64,000 nucleotides of DNA from DATFVA01 sp963764235 (GTDB lineage: Bacteria > Bacteroidota > Ignavibacteria > Ignavibacteriales > Ignavibacteriaceae): positions 1 through 64,000 of the forward strand of contig CAVXRO010000003.1 in the NCBI GenBank assembly GCA_963764235.1, in the 5' to 3' direction. Position numbers and translations under genes: made by a program. The notes beneath the pieces are model-generated. The model did not search any database. It saw only the letters and a list, made by a program, of their open reading frames with translations, and had not been told where the DNA came from. This document shows, piece by piece, positions 16,885 through 27,537 of the stretch (position 1 is its first letter; every line of letters starts with the position of its first letter).

Positions 16885-18000
16885 ATGGCTGAGCCGGGAT
16901 TATTTACATTAGGAATTGAAGAAGAATTCCAGATAATCGACCCCGAATCGCGGGAGCTTCGCTCACATATTCAGCAGATTCTTGAAGACGGCAAGATGAT
17001 TCTCGCTGAAAATGTTAAGCCTGAAATGCATCAGTCAGTAGTTGAGATCGGTACCAACGTCTGCAGAGATATACATGATGCAAGAGAACAGGTCACCAGG
17101 CTTAGAACCGATCTTGCCAGGCTGGCTATAAAAAAAGGTCTGCGGATCGCTGCGGCCGGAACGCACCCCTTCTCACACTGGAAGGATCAGAAGATAACCT
17201 CACACCCAAGGTACAAGACTATTGTAACAGATATGCAGCAGGTCGCAAGGGCAAATCTTATATTCGGACTTCATGTGCATGTGGGTGTGGACGATCGTGA
17301 AACTGCTCTTCACGTAATGAATGCCGCAAGGTACTTCCTGCCCCATATCTTTGCATTGTCAACCAACTCCCCTCTCTGGCTCGGAAGAAATACAGGGTTC
17401 AAATCGTACAGAAGTAAGGTTTTCGACCGTTTTCCAAGGACCGGCATTCCTGATTATTTTAATAGTCTCGCCGAGTATGATAACTACATCCGGCTGCTGA
17501 TTAAGACAAACTGCATTGACGACGCTAAAAAGATATGGTGGGACATACGCGCTCACCCGATATTTGAAACACTCGAATTCAGGATATGCGATATCCCGAT
17601 GCGTGTTGATGAGACAATTGCGCTTGCTGCGCTTATGCAGGCTGTGGTTGCCAAGCTTCATAAACTCATTAAACAGAATCTGGGGTTCCGACTTTACCGA
17701 AGAGCGCTGATAGCTGAAAATAAATGGCGGGCGGCCAGATACGGACTCCAGGGGAAGCTTATTGATTTCGGTAAACAGACTGAGGTGGAAGCCGTTAAGC
17801 TTATTGATGAACTGCTTGAATTCGTCGATGATGTAGTTGATGAACTTGATTCGCGCAAAGAGATAAATTATATAAAGACAATTTGTGAAAATGGAACAGG
17901 AGCGGACCGTCAGCTTGAGGTTTGGGAACAGTCATATGATCCCAAAAACGTGGTTGATTATATTATTGATGAAACTCATTATGGGTTAAATCTGGATTGA
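16885..18000 (+). CDS. YbdK-type carboxylate-amine ligase (GCS2 family)
   Basis: 371 residues of the glutamate-cysteine ligase 2 family (COG2170). Signature blocks are LGIEEEFQIID at the N-terminus (metal-binding Glu residues), FGLHVHVGVDD (His pair), SPLWLGRNTGFKSYRS and TLEFRICDIPMRVDE. E. coli YbdK has weak glutamate-cysteine ligase activity in vitro, but most members have unknown natural substrates. Here it is embedded between an ATP-grasp ligase and a glutamine amidotransferase, a setting suggesting an amidoligase pathway for a dedicated metabolite rather than glutathione. Confidence 0.9.
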   Translation: MAEPGLFTLGIEEEFQIIDPESRELRSHIQQILEDGKMILAENVKPEMHQSVVEIGTNVCRDIHDAREQVTRLRTDLARLAIKKGLRIAAAGTHPFSHWKDQKITSHPRYKTIVTDMQQVARANLIFGLHVHVGVDDRETALHVMNAARYFLPHIFALSTNSPLWLGRNTGFKSYRSKVFDRFPRTGIPDYFNSLAEYDNYIRLLIKTNCIDDAKKIWWDIRAHPIFETLEFRICDIPMRVDETIALAALMQAVVAKLHKLIKQNLGFRLYRRALIAENKWRAARYGLQGKLIDFGKQTEVEAVKLIDELLEFVDDVVDELDSRKEINYIKTICENGTGADRQLEVWEQSYDPKNVVDYIIDETHYGLNLD

Positions 18001-18028
18001 TTAATTATCAAAACTAAAAGGAGAATTT

Positions 18029-18859
18029 TTGGCATCGATTAAAGCTGCAGTGATAGACTTATACAATAATGAACCAAATGAAGGGATCCGCTGTATAAAG
18101 GACATTCTTTCAGATATAAGCACAGGAAACGGTCTATCTTTTGATTATAAAGTATTTGAAACACGATATAAAGATGAGATACCGGGTCAGGATTATGATA
18201 TTTTTATTTCATCCGGCGGTCCCGGGAACCCTTTTGACGGAGAAGGAACCCGGTGGGAAAATCTTTATTTCGGCCTGGTTGACAGCATCTGGAATCACAA
18301 TCAGAATAATCCTGAAAGAAAAAAATATATCTTTTTCATCTGTCATTCTTTCCAGATAATGAGCAGGTTCTTTAAGCTGGGAAAGGTATCGAAGAGAGAT
18401 AAAACCTCGTTCGGACTTCTCCCCTTTTCAAAAACTGAGGAAGGCTCGGCCGACAGGCTTCTTAAGGATCTGCCTGATCCATTCTATGCGGCCGACATCA
18501 GACAGTACCAGGTAACTGATCCTGATCAGAAAGTTTTTAATGAACTTGGAGCAAAGATACTTTCATACGAAATTCCCGTTGAGGAAGGAAAACAGGAAAA
18601 GGCATTTACAGCAGTAAGAATATCAGATGAAATAATGGGTACTCAATTTCATCCTGAAGCTGATCCTGAAAGTATGCTTTATCATTTCAGGCAGGATGAA
18701 CGCAGGAAGCAGATCGAAGATTTATTTGGTCCCGGCAAATATGAAGAGATGCTAAGCTGGCTTAATGATGAAGATAAGATGAAACTTACCAGGAGAACTG
18801 TTCTGCCCGGGTTCCTTAATTATGCCATTAAAGAACTAACTTCAACTTATTCCCTTTAA
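18029..18859 (+). CDS. Class I glutamine amidotransferase-like protein
   Basis: 276 residues with a GATase1 fold and an intact triad: nucleophile Cys105 in FFICHSFQ, His208 and Glu210 in TQFHPEADPE. The oxyanion loop is FISSGGPGNPF. TTG 18029 is chosen because AAGGAG lies just upstream. About 50 extra residues follow the catalytic core. Members act on glutamine or as gamma-glutamyl hydrolases. In this cluster it could supply ammonia to a ligase or cleave a gamma-glutamyl intermediate. The next gene begins 9 bp after its stop. Confidence 0.85.
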   Translation: MASIKAAVIDLYNNEPNEGIRCIKDILSDISTGNGLSFDYKVFETRYKDEIPGQDYDIFISSGGPGNPFDGEGTRWENLYFGLVDSIWNHNQNNPERKKYIFFICHSFQIMSRFFKLGKVSKRDKTSFGLLPFSKTEEGSADRLLKDLPDPFYAADIRQYQVTDPDQKVFNELGAKILSYEIPVEEGKQEKAFTAVRISDEIMGTQFHPEADPESMLYHFRQDERRKQIEDLFGPGKYEEMLSWLNDEDKMKLTRRTVLPGFLNYAIKELTSTYSL

Positions 18860-18867
18860 TCAGGCCG

Positions 18868-20049
18868 ATGATTCCTCAATTAAGAAAAGAATTCAACGCG
18901 GCATTTTCCGGGGAGAAATATGATAAATTCATACGGGATATGAATACCGGTCTGAAGTTTCCCGTTGATTTTAGAATATCAGAAACCCCCGTCTTTCTTA
19001 CAAGAGAATTCACAAACGAGTTGATAAAAGCTTCGGACGGAATTATTCAGCAATTAAAAACAGATGATTTTAAGGCGCGGATGAAGCCGGCAGTACCGGA
19101 AGGCTTATCGGTGCCTGGTGAAGATGATCATCCTCTTTTTCTTTCGATAGATTTTGCCGTCTGCAGCGATTTTAATGGAAAGCTCTTCCCTTCCCTGATA
19201 GAGCTCCAGGGCTTTCCTACAGTATACGCTTACCAGTCTTATTATGAACGCTTGTTAAGAAAGCATTTCAAAATTCCTTCAGGATATACAGCATATTTTG
19301 ACGGCCTTGAGGAGGAAACATATCTTAAGATGCTTAAGGACGCTGTAGTTGGTGAGGCAGACCCTAAAAACGTGATATTGATGGAGATAGAACCGGAAAA
19401 GCAGAAAACACGGATTGATTTTGCTGCAACTGAGAAATTCCTTGGAATTAAAATAGTGGATATTTCGGAAATCATCCGGGATGGAAAAAATCTTTTTTAT
19501 AAAGACGGGAACAGACTGGTGCAGGTAACCAGAATTTATAACCGTGTTATATTTGACGAACTAAAACGAAAGAATATCAGCTTTGGTTTCGATCTGACAA
19601 AAGATCTGAATATAAGCTGGGCAGGCCACCCGAACTGGTTCTTTAAAATAAGCAAGTATTCACTGCCGCTGTTAAAAAGTAAGTACGTCCCGGAATGCTA
19701 TTACCTTAATGAACTTGAAGAATATCCGGATAAATTAAGCAGCTATGTCCTTAAACCATTATTCTCTTTTGCAGGATTGGGGGTAAAAGTTGATGTTACC
19801 CGTGAGCTGCTTGACAGTATAAAAGACAGAGAAAACTATATCCTGCAGAGAAAGGTTTATTATGCTCCTGTTATTGAAACTCCCGGCAATGAATTCTCCA
19901 AAATTGAAATACGAATGATGTACATATGGCAGGATAAACCGGAGCTTGTCAACAACCTGGTAAGAATGAGTAAAGGTAAAATGATGGGAGTGGATTTCAA
20001 TAAAAATAAAACCTGGGTAGGATCCAGCTGCGCCTATCACCCCGTTTAA
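18868..20049 (+). CDS. Divergent ATP-grasp-like protein, function unknown
   Basis: 393 residues with no family I can name. The C-terminal half shows ATP-grasp-like blocks: SSYVLKPLFSFAGLGVKVDV (candidate ATP-binding Lys and glycine-rich loop), ENYILQRKVYYAP (adenine contact) and EIRMMYIWQ followed by NNLVRMSKGKMMGVDFNKN. The N-terminal half contains DHPLFLSIDFAVCSDFNG and LIELQGFPTVYAYQ, so possibly a substrate domain. It is tightly coupled to the amidotransferase gene (9-bp gap). A third ligase for the same pathway is the simplest reading, but the fold assignment is inference. Confidence 0.6.
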   Translation: MIPQLRKEFNAAFSGEKYDKFIRDMNTGLKFPVDFRISETPVFLTREFTNELIKASDGIIQQLKTDDFKARMKPAVPEGLSVPGEDDHPLFLSIDFAVCSDFNGKLFPSLIELQGFPTVYAYQSYYERLLRKHFKIPSGYTAYFDGLEEETYLKMLKDAVVGEADPKNVILMEIEPEKQKTRIDFAATEKFLGIKIVDISEIIRDGKNLFYKDGNRLVQVTRIYNRVIFDELKRKNISFGFDLTKDLNISWAGHPNWFFKISKYSLPLLKSKYVPECYYLNELEEYPDKLSSYVLKPLFSFAGLGVKVDVTRELLDSIKDRENYILQRKVYYAPVIETPGNEFSKIEIRMMYIWQDKPELVNNLVRMSKGKMMGVDFNKNKTWVGSSCAYHPV

Positions 20050-20161
20050 TTTTTTCCTCTAAAATTTTCTCCAAACTGTGAACCAGATCAGCATTACTTT
20101 TAATCGATAAGTATATTTTATATCTTATTAAGACTAAACGAGCAAAATTCCTTCTAACCAT

Positions 20162-23100
20162 ATGAAAAATCATTTTATTACTGCCCGAAAAAATATAACG
20201 TTCGAATTTCACACTTCCTCAGAAGCCAGGAAAAAATATAAACTTGATGAGAAATTATTTACGCTTACGGGTGATCTTATTGTAGCTGATTTTTCACAAG
20301 CAAGAAAGCTTGCCGATAAAATCAACCAGGTGAAAAAAGCAGGAAACCATCAGCAGAACCTGACCACACCGGGACAAATAAATGCACTGGGACTTATTCA
20401 CGAAATATTTCACTTTCTGTTTGGATATTATGAGGAGAAGATCAATCCTGGAGTGTTTACCAGATCTCTCAAGCACTTTAAAGAAAACCTTACAGCTGAA
20501 GAAACTGATAAAGTCCTGCTGAACTTTATTAAAGAATTCCCGCCTCTTAATGTATATAAAGGACAGATTGAGGCTGAAGATTATTTGATCGGTACTACAG
20601 GGAACAAATCAAACCGGGAAATACTTGTTGAAGAAATAATACTCCTTCATCTCCAGAATAATAATCCTGCCGCCTCGAATCTTTCTGACCTATACACCGA
20701 TCAACCGCTTGCCTCCAGAACGAAGTACCTCACGTTCCTGGATGAAGCAGAAAAATTCTTTATTACAGAAAAGCCATTTGGAAAAGATAATCTGCCTCTG
20801 CTTCAGTTCCTGAGAAAACCCATAGTTAATAGTCCCTATAACCTTGAAGGTCAGCTTGATTTCATGATGAAGGAATGGGGAGTTTTTGTGTATGATAAAT
20901 TCGGGAAAAGGCTGCTGGGAGGAAAGGATCTTATTCACGAGGACTATAAACTATTCATTAAACATGGCGGTGGTGAAAAAGGAACTCCCCCTGTTCCCTC
21001 TTATGAATTTGATGAGGAATATTTCAAAAAATTAAAGGCAAGACTCGAAGCGGGTGAACATCTGACAACCGATGAGATGAAATATTACCAGTCGGAATAT
21101 GAAAAATTCACTATGGATATTGAATGGATGCCGCGTGTGGTAATGCTGGCTAAGAACACTCACGTCTGGCTCGACCAGCTTTCAAAGAAATACCAGAGAT
21201 CAATTACAAGGCTTGATCAGATCCCCGATGAAGAGCTTGACCAGCTTGCAAGGTGGAACTTTACTGCGCTATGGCTTATCGGTGTATGGGAACGCAGCGC
21301 AGCATCGCGCAAGATTAAACACCTCACGGGCAATCCTGAGGCTGTATCATCTGCATATTCACTTTATGATTATATCATTGCAAGGGATCTCGGGGGTGAG
21401 GAAGCTTTTTATAACCTGAAGGAAAGAGCAGCCAGGCGGGGTATCCGTATGGCCAGCGATATGGTTCCTAATCATACCGGTATCTTTTCAAAGTGGGTAA
21501 TTGAAAAGCCTTATTATTTCATCCAGCGGGATGAACCTCCCTATCCTTCATATTCATTTTACGGACCTGATCTCTCAGATGATGACAGGGTATCGGTACG
21601 AATTGAAGATAAATATTACTCGCGTTCCGATGCGGCGGTTATTTTCCAGAGAGTTGATAAGTATACAGGAGATACAAAATATATTTACCATGGTAATGAC
21701 GGAACAAATATGCCGTGGAATGATACCGCGCAGCTTAACCTGCTCATACCTGAGGTAAGAGAGTCACTTTACCAGACTATAAAGCACGTTGCAAAAATGT
21801 TCCCGATCATAAGATTTGATGCGGCAATGACGCTTTCCAAAAAACATTACCAGAGGTTATGGTACCCGGTTCCCGGAACAGCCGGGGCAGTACCGTCAAG
21901 GGCTGACTATGCTATGACCAGGGAACAGTTCGACAATGAGATGCCTGACGAATTCTGGCGTGAGGTGGTGGACAGAATGAAAGAGGAAATGCCTGACACT
22001 CTCCTGCTGGCAGAAGCATTCTGGCTGATGGAGGGTTATTTTGTCAGGACCCTTGGAATGCACAGGGTATATAACAGCGCTTTCATGCATATGATGATGA
22101 AAGAGGAAAATGAGAAATATCGTCTCCTGGTGAAGAACACGCTGGACTTTAATCCTGAAATACTGAAGCGATATGTTAATTTTATGAGCAACCCCGATGA
22201 GGAAACCGCGGTTAACCAGTTCGGCAAGGGCGATAAGTATTTCGGCGTCTGTGTTACTATGATAACTATGCCGGGACTCCCGATGTTTGGTCACGGACAG
22301 ATAGAAGGGTTCGCTGAAAAATATGGTATGGAATATAAGCGTGCTTATTATGATGAGTTTGTTGATGATAACCTGGTGCGCACTCACGTGGATCAGATAT
22401 TTCCGCTGATGAAGAAAAGGTATCTCTTCAGCCAGGTGGAAAACTTCGAGTTCTTTGACTTCATTGATGATTCTGGAAACCTTAATGAATCTGTGTTTGC
22501 ATATACCAACAGGAGTGGAAATGAGAGGGCATTCATACTCTATAATAATTCATACCAGGAATGCCATGGTACAGTAAAATATTCTGTTGAAAAGGCCGGT
22601 GCTGAGGGCAAAAGAAGCAAGTCTCTTGCTGAGGCCCTGAATCTTAAATCTGATCATAATGTCTATTATATCTTCAGGGATTATCATACTAAGTTTGAAT
22701 ACATAGCATCCGGACGGGATATTTTCAATTTCGGAAGATATTTTTATCTCAGGGGATATGAATACGCGGTGCTTCTGGATTACCGCGAAGTCTACGACAT
22801 TGACGGAACTTATGCCTCCCTTAATGAATATCTTCATGGTGAAGGAGTTTATTCCATCGAGGATACAAAACGTGAACTTACTCTCGCACCCCTGCATAAA
22901 GCACTCTCTTCGCTCCTCGAACCAGGCATGTTCAGCGAAATAAAGGCTGATATATTTGAAGAAAAGGATGAGGGTCTGAGCAGCAGGTTCCAGTCAGATC
23001 TTAATAACGCTGTCGACGAGATCAATAAGCTTAATGATATCCCCCTGGATAAAAACGAGGTACAGAAAGATCTTAAATCCAAAGTTAAATCAGCTAGGGA

Positions 23101-23923
23101 GTTTTCAGTGCTTATCAATAAGAAAAGCGGATCAAAAAGGAAGACTGCCTGGTTTGAAGAAGCGAAGAAGAACCTGGTTTATCTGAATGGAAACGGATTT
23201 GCGGACATAAGCAAAAACATAATAACGGCTTCTTTTCTTCTGAAAGAATTACAGACCGGTAAGCCGGCTCCGGGAACAGATAAAAACTTTTTCAGAAGAT
23301 TTCTTTTAGACAGAGTAGTTCCTGGAGGGCTGAAACAGCTTTCCCCTGCCCGGGTCAACAGCTTCAGTGAGTACGACCTTGTTAAAGTTTTATCGGAGAG
23401 CTATACTGCCTCTAAATGGACAGAAGAATGTAAATTCTTCAATACAAATAGTTCCGACTCCGGTACCGGAAATACTTCTATTTCACCCGAAGGAATTGAA
23501 TATGTCACCGGGTTGATGGATAGCGATGAGCTAAAGAATTTCATCAATGTACATGAGCACCAGGACATAGTCTATTTCAATAAAGAAAAGTATGAGATTA
23601 TCCTCGATTATATCTTTACCCTCTATAACCTGACCTCTCCGCTTAAATATGAATCGGGTAAAAAGATAAAGTCTGCAAAAACTGCCCGATCAGGGAACGG
23701 TTCTGCAGTTTCAGAAAAATTTATAATGGACCAGCTAAAAAGCTCGCACTTGTTTTTCAGCCGCCTCAAAGAGCTTGCAGCTTCAAAAGGCTACCGGTTT
23801 ATCGAGCTTAAAAAGGAATTCGAGCCTGACAAAACTAAAACAGTAAAACAAACTAAGAAGAAACCTGCGGGAAATAAATCAGGCAGGAAAACAATAACAA
23901 AGAAGAGAGGAAAAGGTGGATAG
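20162..23923 (+). CDS. Large intracellular GH13 (alpha-amylase family) enzyme
   Basis: 1,253 residues, about twice a usual GH13. All catalytic regions are present: region I DMVPNHTG from Asp433, region II IIRFDAAM with nucleophile Asp553, region III LLLAEAFW with acid/base Glu618, and region IV FMSNPDEETA with Asp679 where NHD is usual. About 350 residues precede the barrel, including a His/Phe-rich stretch IHEIFHFLFGYYEE. About 400 follow, ending in a Lys-rich tail (TKKKPAGNKSGRKTITKKRG). There is no signal peptide. It probably cleaves or transfers alpha-glucosyl units on an internal glycan or on the cluster's product. Confidence 0.85.
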   Translation: MKNHFITARKNITFEFHTSSEARKKYKLDEKLFTLTGDLIVADFSQARKLADKINQVKKAGNHQQNLTTPGQINALGLIHEIFHFLFGYYEEKINPGVFTRSLKHFKENLTAEETDKVLLNFIKEFPPLNVYKGQIEAEDYLIGTTGNKSNREILVEEIILLHLQNNNPAASNLSDLYTDQPLASRTKYLTFLDEAEKFFITEKPFGKDNLPLLQFLRKPIVNSPYNLEGQLDFMMKEWGVFVYDKFGKRLLGGKDLIHEDYKLFIKHGGGEKGTPPVPSYEFDEEYFKKLKARLEAGEHLTTDEMKYYQSEYEKFTMDIEWMPRVVMLAKNTHVWLDQLSKKYQRSITRLDQIPDEELDQLARWNFTALWLIGVWERSAASRKIKHLTGNPEAVSSAYSLYDYIIARDLGGEEAFYNLKERAARRGIRMASDMVPNHTGIFSKWVIEKPYYFIQRDEPPYPSYSFYGPDLSDDDRVSVRIEDKYYSRSDAAVIFQRVDKYTGDTKYIYHGNDGTNMPWNDTAQLNLLIPEVRESLYQTIKHVAKMFPIIRFDAAMTLSKKHYQRLWYPVPGTAGAVPSRADYAMTREQFDNEMPDEFWREVVDRMKEEMPDTLLLAEAFWLMEGYFVRTLGMHRVYNSAFMHMMMKEENEKYRLLVKNTLDFNPEILKRYVNFMSNPDEETAVNQFGKGDKYFGVCVTMITMPGLPMFGHGQIEGFAEKYGMEYKRAYYDEFVDDNLVRTHVDQIFPLMKKRYLFSQVENFEFFDFIDDSGNLNESVFAYTNRSGNERAFILYNNSYQECHGTVKYSVEKAGAEGKRSKSLAEALNLKSDHNVYYIFRDYHTKFEYIASGRDIFNFGRYFYLRGYEYAVLLDYREVYDIDGTYASLNEYLHGEGVYSIEDTKRELTLAPLHKALSSLLEPGMFSEIKADIFEEKDEGLSSRFQSDLNNAVDEINKLNDIPLDKNEVQKDLKSKVKSAREFSVLINKKSGSKRKTAWFEEAKKNLVYLNGNGFADISKNIITASFLLKELQTGKPAPGTDKNFFRRFLLDRVVPGGLKQLSPARVNSFSEYDLVKVLSESYTASKWTEECKFFNTNSSDSGTGNTSISPEGIEYVTGLMDSDELKNFINVHEHQDIVYFNKEKYEIILDYIFTLYNLTSPLKYESGKKIKSAKTARSGNGSAVSEKFIMDQLKSSHLFFSRLKELAASKGYRFIELKKEFEPDKTKTVKQTKKKPAGNKSGRKTITKKRGKGG

Positions 23924-25903
23924 AAAAGTTCTTTTGCTTTTTGCAGTCATACTTATCTTATCGGGGAAGAACATAGAAGCGCAGCTCACTTTGCAGGAGG
24001 CGTTTCCAAACCTGACTTTTGTAAATCCTGTTGATCTGCAGTATGCTCCTGACGGGACCGACAGAATTTTTATCCTTGAACAGTCGGGTATCATTAAGGT
24101 TTTCGAGAATAACGGAAACACTACAGTTGTAAAGACTTTCCTTGATATAAGGGACAGAGTAACCAGCGGCGGAGAAACGGGTCTGCTGGGACTGGCTTTT
24201 CATCCCGACTACGCCTCGAATGGATATTTCTATGTGGATTACACTACACCTAATCCTCTGAGAACTCATGTGTCAAGATTCCATGTGACATCTGATCCCG
24301 ATTCTGCAGATGAATCCAGCGAACTGGTGCTGCTTGAAATAGCTCAGCCTTTTCCAAACCATAACGGAGGCCGGGTCAGCTTCGGACCTGACGGTTACTT
24401 ATATATTGGAATGGGAGACGGCGGTTCTGCTGGTGATCCTAATGACAACGCTCAAAACCTGGCAGTCCTTCTTGGAAAGATTTTAAGGGTAGATGTTGAC
24501 AATCCTTCGGGAGGATTGAATTACGGAATTCCCCCGAATAATCCTTTTGCCGGGAATACACAGGGATGGAGAGAAGAAATTTATCTCATTCGGATTGAGA
24601 AATCCATGGCGGTTCAGCTTTGATCCTGTTACAAGTCAAATCTGGTGCGGAGATGTTGGTCAGAATGCCTGGGAGGAAATAGACACTATTACCAGCGGCG
24701 GAAATTACGGCTGGAGATGCTACGAAGGAAATCATGAATATAATATGAGCGGCTGCACAGGAACAGATTACCTATTCCCGATATGGGAATACAGTCACTC
24801 CAGCGGATGTTCTATTACAGGCGGATTTGTTTACAGGGGGAACCGGAGACCTGAACTAACGGGAACGTATGTATACGGCGACTATTGTTCACGGAGTATA
24901 TGGAGCCTGGATTACAGCGGGGTTAATCTTTCTAATAACCTTATAGGAACTGCAGCATCTTCAATTCTGTCTTTCGGAACTGACAGGAACAATGAGTTAT
25001 ATATCCTCTGTTCGAATGGAAAAATATATGAATACCTGTCTGCCATTGCAGCACCCGACAAATCTTCAGGCTGGATCCGGAGGTTCAGGAACAGTCGACT
25101 TAAGCTGGGAGGATAATTCAGATAATGAAACCGGGTTCAGGATACAACGGAAAGACAGTACCAATATTTTTTCCGAGGTGGGAACAGTTAATGCAAATGA
25201 AACAACCTTTACCGATAATGTTTCGGATATCACTACTTATACATACAGGGTTATCGCCTATAACGATTCAGCTGTTTCTAATTACAGTAATGAAGCAGAA
25301 ATAATGATTACACAGATCCCTGTTAATCTTATTTCCTTTTCAGGCCAGGTCTCCGGGAGCAAAGTGATGCTAAGCTGGATGACGGCTACAGAAACGAATA
25401 ATAAAGGATTCGCGGTTGAGAGAAGTTTTGGAGATAATTGGGCTGAAATGAGCTTCATTAATGGACATGGTACAACTTCTGAACGGAGCACGTACAATTA
25501 TACTGATGATTTTACTAACAACGCATACCAAGGTATCGTTGAATACAGACTAAAACAGGTAGATTTCGATGGAACTTATTCATACTCCAGAACGGTAATG
25601 ATCAATTTGAACATCAAATCTCAGGGATACTACCTGGCTCAGAATTATCCCAACCCTTTCAACCCTTCAACTAAAATAAGATTTAATATACCCGAAGAGA
25701 GCAGGGTTAAGTTGAGTATTATAAATAATTTAGGAGAAGTCATCGAACAGCTTGCTGATGGAGAAACTCCGCAGGGTACATATGAGAAAGTCTGGAATGC
25801 TTCTAAGTTTGCTTCGGGAATATATTACGTTTCGCTGAGTGCGGAATCTGAAGTTTCGGATCAGACGTACTTAAAGGTGCTTAAAATTCTTTACTTAAAG
25901 TAA
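23916..25903 (+). CDS. Secreted glucose/sorbosone dehydrogenase-type protein with Ig/FN3 and sorting tail, two frameshifts
   Basis: Three frames combine into one exported protein. The start is GTG 23916 after GAGGAAAAG, overlapping the GH13 gene by 8 bp. A signal peptide (LLLFAVILILSGKNIEAQ) precedes a GSDH six-blade propeller (TGLLGLAFHPDY, GGRVSFGPDGYLYIGMGDGG, GLRNPWRFSFDP), then a fibronectin-III-like domain (SGGSGTVDLSWEDNSDNETG) and a sorting domain (QNYPNPFNPSTKIRF). An extra base at 24585 breaks the frame between EEIY and SFGLRNP; another at 25057 breaks it between AAP and TNLQA. Both fix to a continuous family sequence. The protein probably oxidises sugars with PQQ, outside the cell. 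Confidence 0.8.
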
Positions 25904-25940
25904 ATTATCATTGTCAGTCTGAACCTGTCAAAGACTGCTC

Positions 25941-27504
25941 TCAGAGTTGATTATTAATATATGTAGCGGCGGCTTCTGCGCAGTTTTCTCCGTCTATAGC
26001 TGCGGAAACAATTCCCCCTGCATAGCCTGCTCCCTCACCTGATGGGAATAATCCGCGTGCTCCCGAATGCATCAGCGTGGTTCTATCCCTTGGAATACGG
26101 ATAGGAGAGCTTGTTCTGCTCTCAGGAGCAACGAGTATCGCCTCTTCAGTGACATAACCCCTCATCTTCTTATTAAAGATACGAAGTGCCTCTTTAAGAT
26201 AGTGTTTCAGGTAATCCGGAAGCTCTTTATGAAGATCTGAGGATGTCAGTCCGGGGATATATGAAGCAGGAGGCAATGATTGTGAAGACTTCCCTGCCAG
26301 AAAATCAGTCACTCTCTGCGCAGGTGCACTCTGAGTATTACCTGCAAGATCGAAGCATTTTTTCTCCAGCCGATGCTGGCAGCTCAAGTCCCCTAAACTG
26401 TTCTTCCGCGTCTATATTCTTCCACTCATTTTCGTCTACAGTCACCACGAATCCGGAATTGGCAAAAGGAGAATCCCTTCGCGACAACGACATCCCATTC
26501 ACCACAATTTCATCCGGCGAAGTAGCTGCAGGAACAATTATGCCTCCCGGACACATGCAGAAAGAATATACTCCTTTATCGTCTACCTGGCAGGAAAGGG
26601 TATATGGTGCAGCGGGCAGATTTGCATGTTTATTTTTTGTGTGATACTGGATCTCATTTATCAGATTCTGCGGATGCTCAATCCTCACACCCATTGCAAA
26701 CGGTTTGGCTTCCAGCGCCAGGTTTTTCCTGTGGAGAAGATGATAAATATCTCTGGCGGAATGACCGGTTGCCAGTATCAGGGCATCAGCCGTAAGTTCC
26801 TGTTCATCATTAATTAACGCTCCGGTAATACTGCCATCTTTCATTAGAAGATCCGTTACTTTCGCTCCGAAAAGAACCTCTCCCCCGTTCTTAATAATCG
26901 TTTCCCTGATTGATTTAACTACTCCGGGAAGTTTATTTGAACCGATATGGGGATGAGAGTCGATAACGATATCTTCCGGCGCCCCGTTCATCACAAATAT
27001 ATTGAGTATTCCACTGACATCCCCTCTTTTGGTTGCCCTGGTATAGAGTTTCCCATCGCTGTATGTACCCGCTCCCCCTTCACCGAAACAATAGTTTGAA
27101 TCAGGATTTACTTTATGTAACTGCTGGATCGCTCTTAAATCTCTTCTCCGGGTCTGAACATCCTTTCCCCGTTCAAGTACAACAGGTTTAATCCCAAGCT
27201 CGATAAGTTTTAATGAAGCAAAAAGTCCTGCCGGGCCTGAGCCCACAACAATAACCTTTTTGTCTCCTTTTACAGGTTTATATTTTTTAACAGAAGGGAT
27301 TTCTACCGGAGATTCGTTTACATAAACAATAGCAAGAACCTTGTATACAGGTTCACTGCTTCTCGCATCGATTGATCTTCTGACAGGAACTACAGCCCTG
27401 ATCTCTTCTTTTGACAGCCTTAATTTAAGGGCTGCCTTTTCATAGAGTATTTCTTTATCAAAAATATCATCAGGCGAAATTACAAGCTCCAGTTCCTTCT
27501 TCAT
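25941..27504 (-). CDS. NAD(P)/FAD-dependent dehydrogenase (COG2509 type), one frameshift
   Basis: About 520 residues when joined. The N-terminal part includes an FAD motif VIVVGSGPAGLFASLKLIELG and a CFGEGGAGTYSDGKL block typical of the uncharacterised FAD-dependent COG2509 family; FCMCPGGIIVPAATSPDE follows. One extra base near 26385 shifts the frame. The lower frame resumes SCQHRLEKKCFDLAG, then SAPAQRVTDFLAG and the C-terminal GLFPSGEGAGYAGGI flavin-binding end, up to the stop at 25941. The substrate is unknown. Both halves are well conserved in pattern, so sequencing error is plausible. Confidence 0.82.
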
Positions 27505-27537
27505 AGTTCAGCTCAGATTACAAGATTACAAGATTTA

